Assembly: GCA_023266355.1 (NCBI GenBank) | Contig: JAHFQM010000002.1 | Span: forward strand, 372,001 to 436,000 | DNA: 64,000 bases | Direction: 5' to 3' | Source of the DNA: Aquabacterium sp. | GTDB taxonomy: Bacteria; Pseudomonadota; Gammaproteobacteria; Burkholderiales; Burkholderiaceae_C | Shown here: piece after piece, positions 62,301 through 64,000 of the stretch | Position numbering within the stretch: position 1 is the first letter of the stretch | How the letters are laid out: every line of letters starts with the position of its first letter | Translations under genes and position numbers: made by a program | The notes under the pieces: generated by a model | What the model was told of the DNA's origin: nothing | Database searches by the model: none | The model's input: only the letters and a program-made list of their open reading frames with translations

Positions 62301-64000
62301 GAGGCTGTCAACAATGTAGGTGTCATCGCCCACTCCGCCCGCCATGGAGTCACTGCCTGCGCCCCCATCCAGCGTGTCTTGGCCGAAGCCACCTTCCAGG
62401 GTGTCGTTGCCGTCCAGGCCCGACAGCTTGTCGCTGTTGAGGCTCCCCATCAGGCGGTTGTTCAGCCCGTTACCGACCAGCGTGGAAACCGCAGTGGTTT
62501 TCATGCCCGTCATGCTTCGAATGCCATTCTCCACATTGGCCGCCAGCACGTAGGTGCCGCCGTCGGTAAAGTTGTTGCTATCGCCCCCCACGAAGTACAC
62601 GGTGTCGACGCCCTCGTTGGCCAGCTCAACCACTTGGGGCGGGCGACCGGATGTGACCACGATTTGGTAGAAGTCATCGCCAGCACCGCCAAACAGCGAC
62701 TGGTGATCGGTGGCGTAGGAGCCAGCGCTGATCAGGGTGTCGTTCCCATCCAGGCCATAAAGTTGTGTGCCTGCACCAGCTTCGGTGTTGCCCTCGTTGC
62801 TGATGAGCACGTTGTCCTGGGCATTGCCGCGGCCGATGACAATCGCCTTGCCGGTCAGTTGCAGGTTCTCCAGCCCATCGGCCAAGGTGTGGCTGAGTTC
62901 CGTGACCACCGTGTCGATGCCGGCCGTCGATGCATCCTCCACGATCACATCGCTCAAGGAGTCGAGCACATAGGTGTCGCTGCCGGCGCCGCCGACCAAG
63001 GTGTCTGCGCCTGCGCCACCGTTCAAGACATCGTCACCCGCCAATCCCATCAGGACGTTGTTCTGGGCATTGCCCGTCAGGGTGTTGTCTGACGCATTGC
63101 CTGTCGCGGCAATGGCCACACCGGTCAGAGTCAGGTTTTCAACGTTGTCACCCAGGGTGTAGTCGATCTGAGAGAGCACCTGGTCAATGCCACTGAAATG
63201 GAAGAGTCCATTCGGCCCCAAGTCTCCATCCTCTACGACGACGTCCGTCGTGCTGGTCACGATGTAAGTGTCGCTGCCATCGCCGCCCACCAAGGTGTCG
63301 GCACCTTCGCCACCATCCAAGACGTTGTCTGCCTCGTTGCCGGTGATGACATTGTCCAAACCGTTGCCGGTGCCATTGATGTTGTCAACGCCGACCAAAG
63401 TCAGGTCTTCCACCTGATCCATGAGGGACAAGCTGATGGCCGACTTGACCAAGTCGCGCCCGCCACCGATTTCCTCGACAACCACGTCCCCCAGGTTGTC
63501 CACCCAGTACACATCGTCGCCCGCGCCGCCGATCAGGGTGTCTTTGCCCTGCCCACCGTCCAGCGTGTTGTTGAATTCGTTGCCCGAGATGAGGTTTTCC
63601 TGCGCATTGCCCGTGGCATTGAGGGCGCCCGGGCCTTGCAGGAACAACTGCTCGACGTTCGAACCCATGGTCCAGCTGACCGTGCTGAACACCTTGTCCG
63701 TGCCCATGTCGGTTGCTTCCAGAACCACATCGCCGGCATCGTCAACCCAATAGGTGTCATTGCCCCCTCCTCCGCTCATGGTGTCGGCCCCGACGCCACC
63801 ATCCAAGGTGTCATCGCCAGCAGCAGCAGGGGCGGTCTGGACGACGAAACGAACGAAGCCACCGTAGGGCATGGCACCATTGCCGCCTTCAGAGAACTTG
63901 ATGATCTGGCCGCCGTTTTGCGCGGGGGAGAGGTCGTAGGCGTAATAGCTCTTGCTGCCGTCCGGGTTGATGATTTGGAAAGGCAGTCGCAAATCGACGC
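59367..64000 (-). CDS. Giant RTX-type calcium-binding repeat protein (5' end beyond window)
   Basis: The leftward frame is open to the window edge, giving at least 1,543 C-terminal residues of a larger secreted protein. It consists of GGxGxDxL nonapeptide (hemolysin-type calcium-binding) repeats arranged in longer modules of about 90 residues: a DxLxGGxGxDTYxVDSxxDVV unit, then an SYTL...ENLxLTG segment and a GNxxxNxLxGN segment. At least eight such modules are visible (YWVDDAGDVV, YIVDSLSDII, YVVDNAQDVV and so on). A non-repeat insert near residues 1000-1080 and a jelly-roll-like part follow. The C-terminus (VDVLVQAMASFTPA, then LIEQTLSVYTETYPN) is where a type I secretion signal would lie. 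Adhesin, S-layer-like or lytic function is possible. No T1SS genes are in view. Confidence 0.9.
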   Translation of the reverse strand, partial: VDLRLPFQIINPDGSKSYYAYDLSPAQNGGQIIKFSEGGNGAMPYGGFVRFVVQTAPAAAGDDTLDGGVGADTMSGGGGNDTYWVDDAGDVVLEATDMGTDKVFSTVSWTMGSNVEQLFLQGPGALNATGNAQENLISGNEFNNTLDGGQGKDTLIGGAGDDVYWVDNLGDVVVEEIGGGRDLVKSAISLSLMDQVEDLTLVGVDNINGTGNGLDNVITGNEADNVLDGGEGADTLVGGDGSDTYIVTSTTDVVVEDGDLGPNGLFHFSGIDQVLSQIDYTLGDNVENLTLTGVAIAATGNASDNTLTGNAQNNVLMGLAGDDVLNGGAGADTLVGGAGSDTYVLDSLSDVIVEDASTAGIDTVVTELSHTLADGLENLQLTGKAIVIGRGNAQDNVLISNEGNTEAGAGTQLYGLDGNDTLISAGSYATDHQSLFGGAGDDFYQIVVTSGRPPQVVELANEGVDTVYFVGGDSNNFTDGGTYVLAANVENGIRSMTGMKTTAVSTLVGNGLNNRLMGSLNSDKLSGLDGNDTLEGGFGQDTLDGGAGSDSMAGGVGDDTYIVDSLSDIIVERAREGTDTVITKVLGYTLGANLERLRFDLTGGAGNDLFQGSVWDDTLRGGAGADTLVGGKGNDTYGVDSLTDVITELANEGVDTVQSSLSYTLSGELENLTLIGTAALNGTGSAVANLIQGNSASNRLDGQAGVDTLVGGAGNDTYVVDNAQDVVTEFINEGADTVEASASYTLGNHIENLTLTGSQAITGSGNDLANQINGNEASNTLEGNGGNDRLLGNGGGDRLLGGTGNDTLDGGSGNDTLDGGGGEDTYVVDSVNDVVIEDADGGYDEVFAKVSYTLQDNVENLYLEEGATAPRYAYASFGAGNAADNYLQGNSGSNFLDGREGSDALYGNGGEDTLVGGAGDDWLYADNGYNVMDGGEGNDFYDLYLTNGMEADVATYNWGGSQDFISLWAWGDQGNVQLSELKVERVQADQWYDMDHRNYYGLGAGTTVALHLQGQSDPYNSGSVYINLFNEDGTQAGGISEIRLNGETLSFEAIKAMLQTQGTMGNDTLFGFSTNEQFDGGLGNDYIDGAGGNDTLLGGEGNDDVRGAGLLDGGAGNDYIQAAVGSVASTVRGGAGNDVIQRFWGGYNTVGALIDGGAGNDQIYLAKQDTVLFRAGDGIDHVSGADSSNTFRLEGLKLSDVQFGRQAAVYYGNSSLTIAVNGQVEQNQLVIEGFYGQSYGGNQNLSLVQGRIEVLNDAGTGYVALDASTLQQLTSIGNDLNNQLMGDAGNNALDGGLGNDTLNGGAGNDSLHGGEGNDQLLGGAGDDALRGDAGDDGLSDGAGNDLLEGGAGNDYITDWQGNNTLSGGDGNDYLSASAGHDLLMGGAGNDQLWGGTGNDTLMGGTGSDTYWGASLLGADQTRIVEEGPASDVNSLSLEANVYGTLFRREGNDLVLSSMGSASRLTVQDWFLGERQQLDTISIGKNDSDYNGYTGGTVEAGDVDVLVQAMASFTPAAGSTEFTDAGLRGLIEQTLSVYTETYPN

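Noticed and set aside
59919..63092. A 1,057-codon open frame antisense to the RTX protein
   Set aside because: Its apparent repeats simply mirror the nonapeptide repeats of the real gene on the other strand.

Overview
The window is a 64 kb piece of a high-GC betaproteobacterial chromosome, most likely from the order Burkholderiales (Comamonadaceae / Sphaerotilaceae type). This is inferred from gene content and order: the pst operon, folP-glmM behind ftsH, rlmE/yhbY, greA-carB-carA, grpE-dnaK-dnaJ, smc-zipA-ligA-def, a PHB regulator (PhaR) with a hydroxybutyrate dehydrogenase nearby, and a PEP-CTERM sorting-signal remnant. No database search was possible, so genus and gene symbols rest on recognised motifs. 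No insertion sequence, phage, integrase or CRISPR array was seen; most of the window is densely packed core genome.

Layout. 1-3,000: phosphate uptake (pstS-pstC-pstA, leftward, pstA cut by the edge) with a Pho box, and a divergent fasciclin-domain lipoprotein. 3,800-15,040: leftward core genes glmM, folP, ftsH, rlmE, a small membrane protein, greA, carB and carA, with yhbY reading right. 15,300-19,150: iron storage (bfr, bfd with a Fur-like site), a small unknown protein, a 2-hydroxyacid dehydrogenase and an MFS transporter. 19,170-25,480: rlmB, an ABC ATPase overlapping start-to-start with tesA, phaR, tRNA-Val, relA and a hydrolase. 25,560-32,900: bdhA, mnmC, hslR and the heat-shock set grpE-dnaK-dnaJ, with a good sigma-32-type promoter before grpE and a similar one before ftsH.

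33,125-41,309 is the most unusual block: a soluble receptor with five PAS domains and a chemotaxis signalling domain, a protein with three CheW-like domains, two response regulators with long TPR-like tails, and a small histidine kinase, all on one strand and without CheA, CheR, CheB, CheY or CheZ. It looks like a self-contained non-canonical chemosensory or two-component system.

41,318-54,300: an Orn/Lys/Arg decarboxylase, an NfeD/SPFH membrane pair, a DUF2237 protein, def, ligA, a ZipA-like division protein, smc, queF and a membrane protein. 54,441-56,836: two overlapping membrane diguanylate cyclases. 56,960-58,973: three small unknown membrane proteins in a row, one carrying an in-frame hexanucleotide repeat. 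59,127-59,324: a decayed tail of a PEP-CTERM protein. 59,367-64,000: the C-terminal 1,540 or so residues of a giant RTX calcium-binding repeat protein that continues past the right edge. The right-hand 10 kb is the accessory, surface and signalling part of the window.
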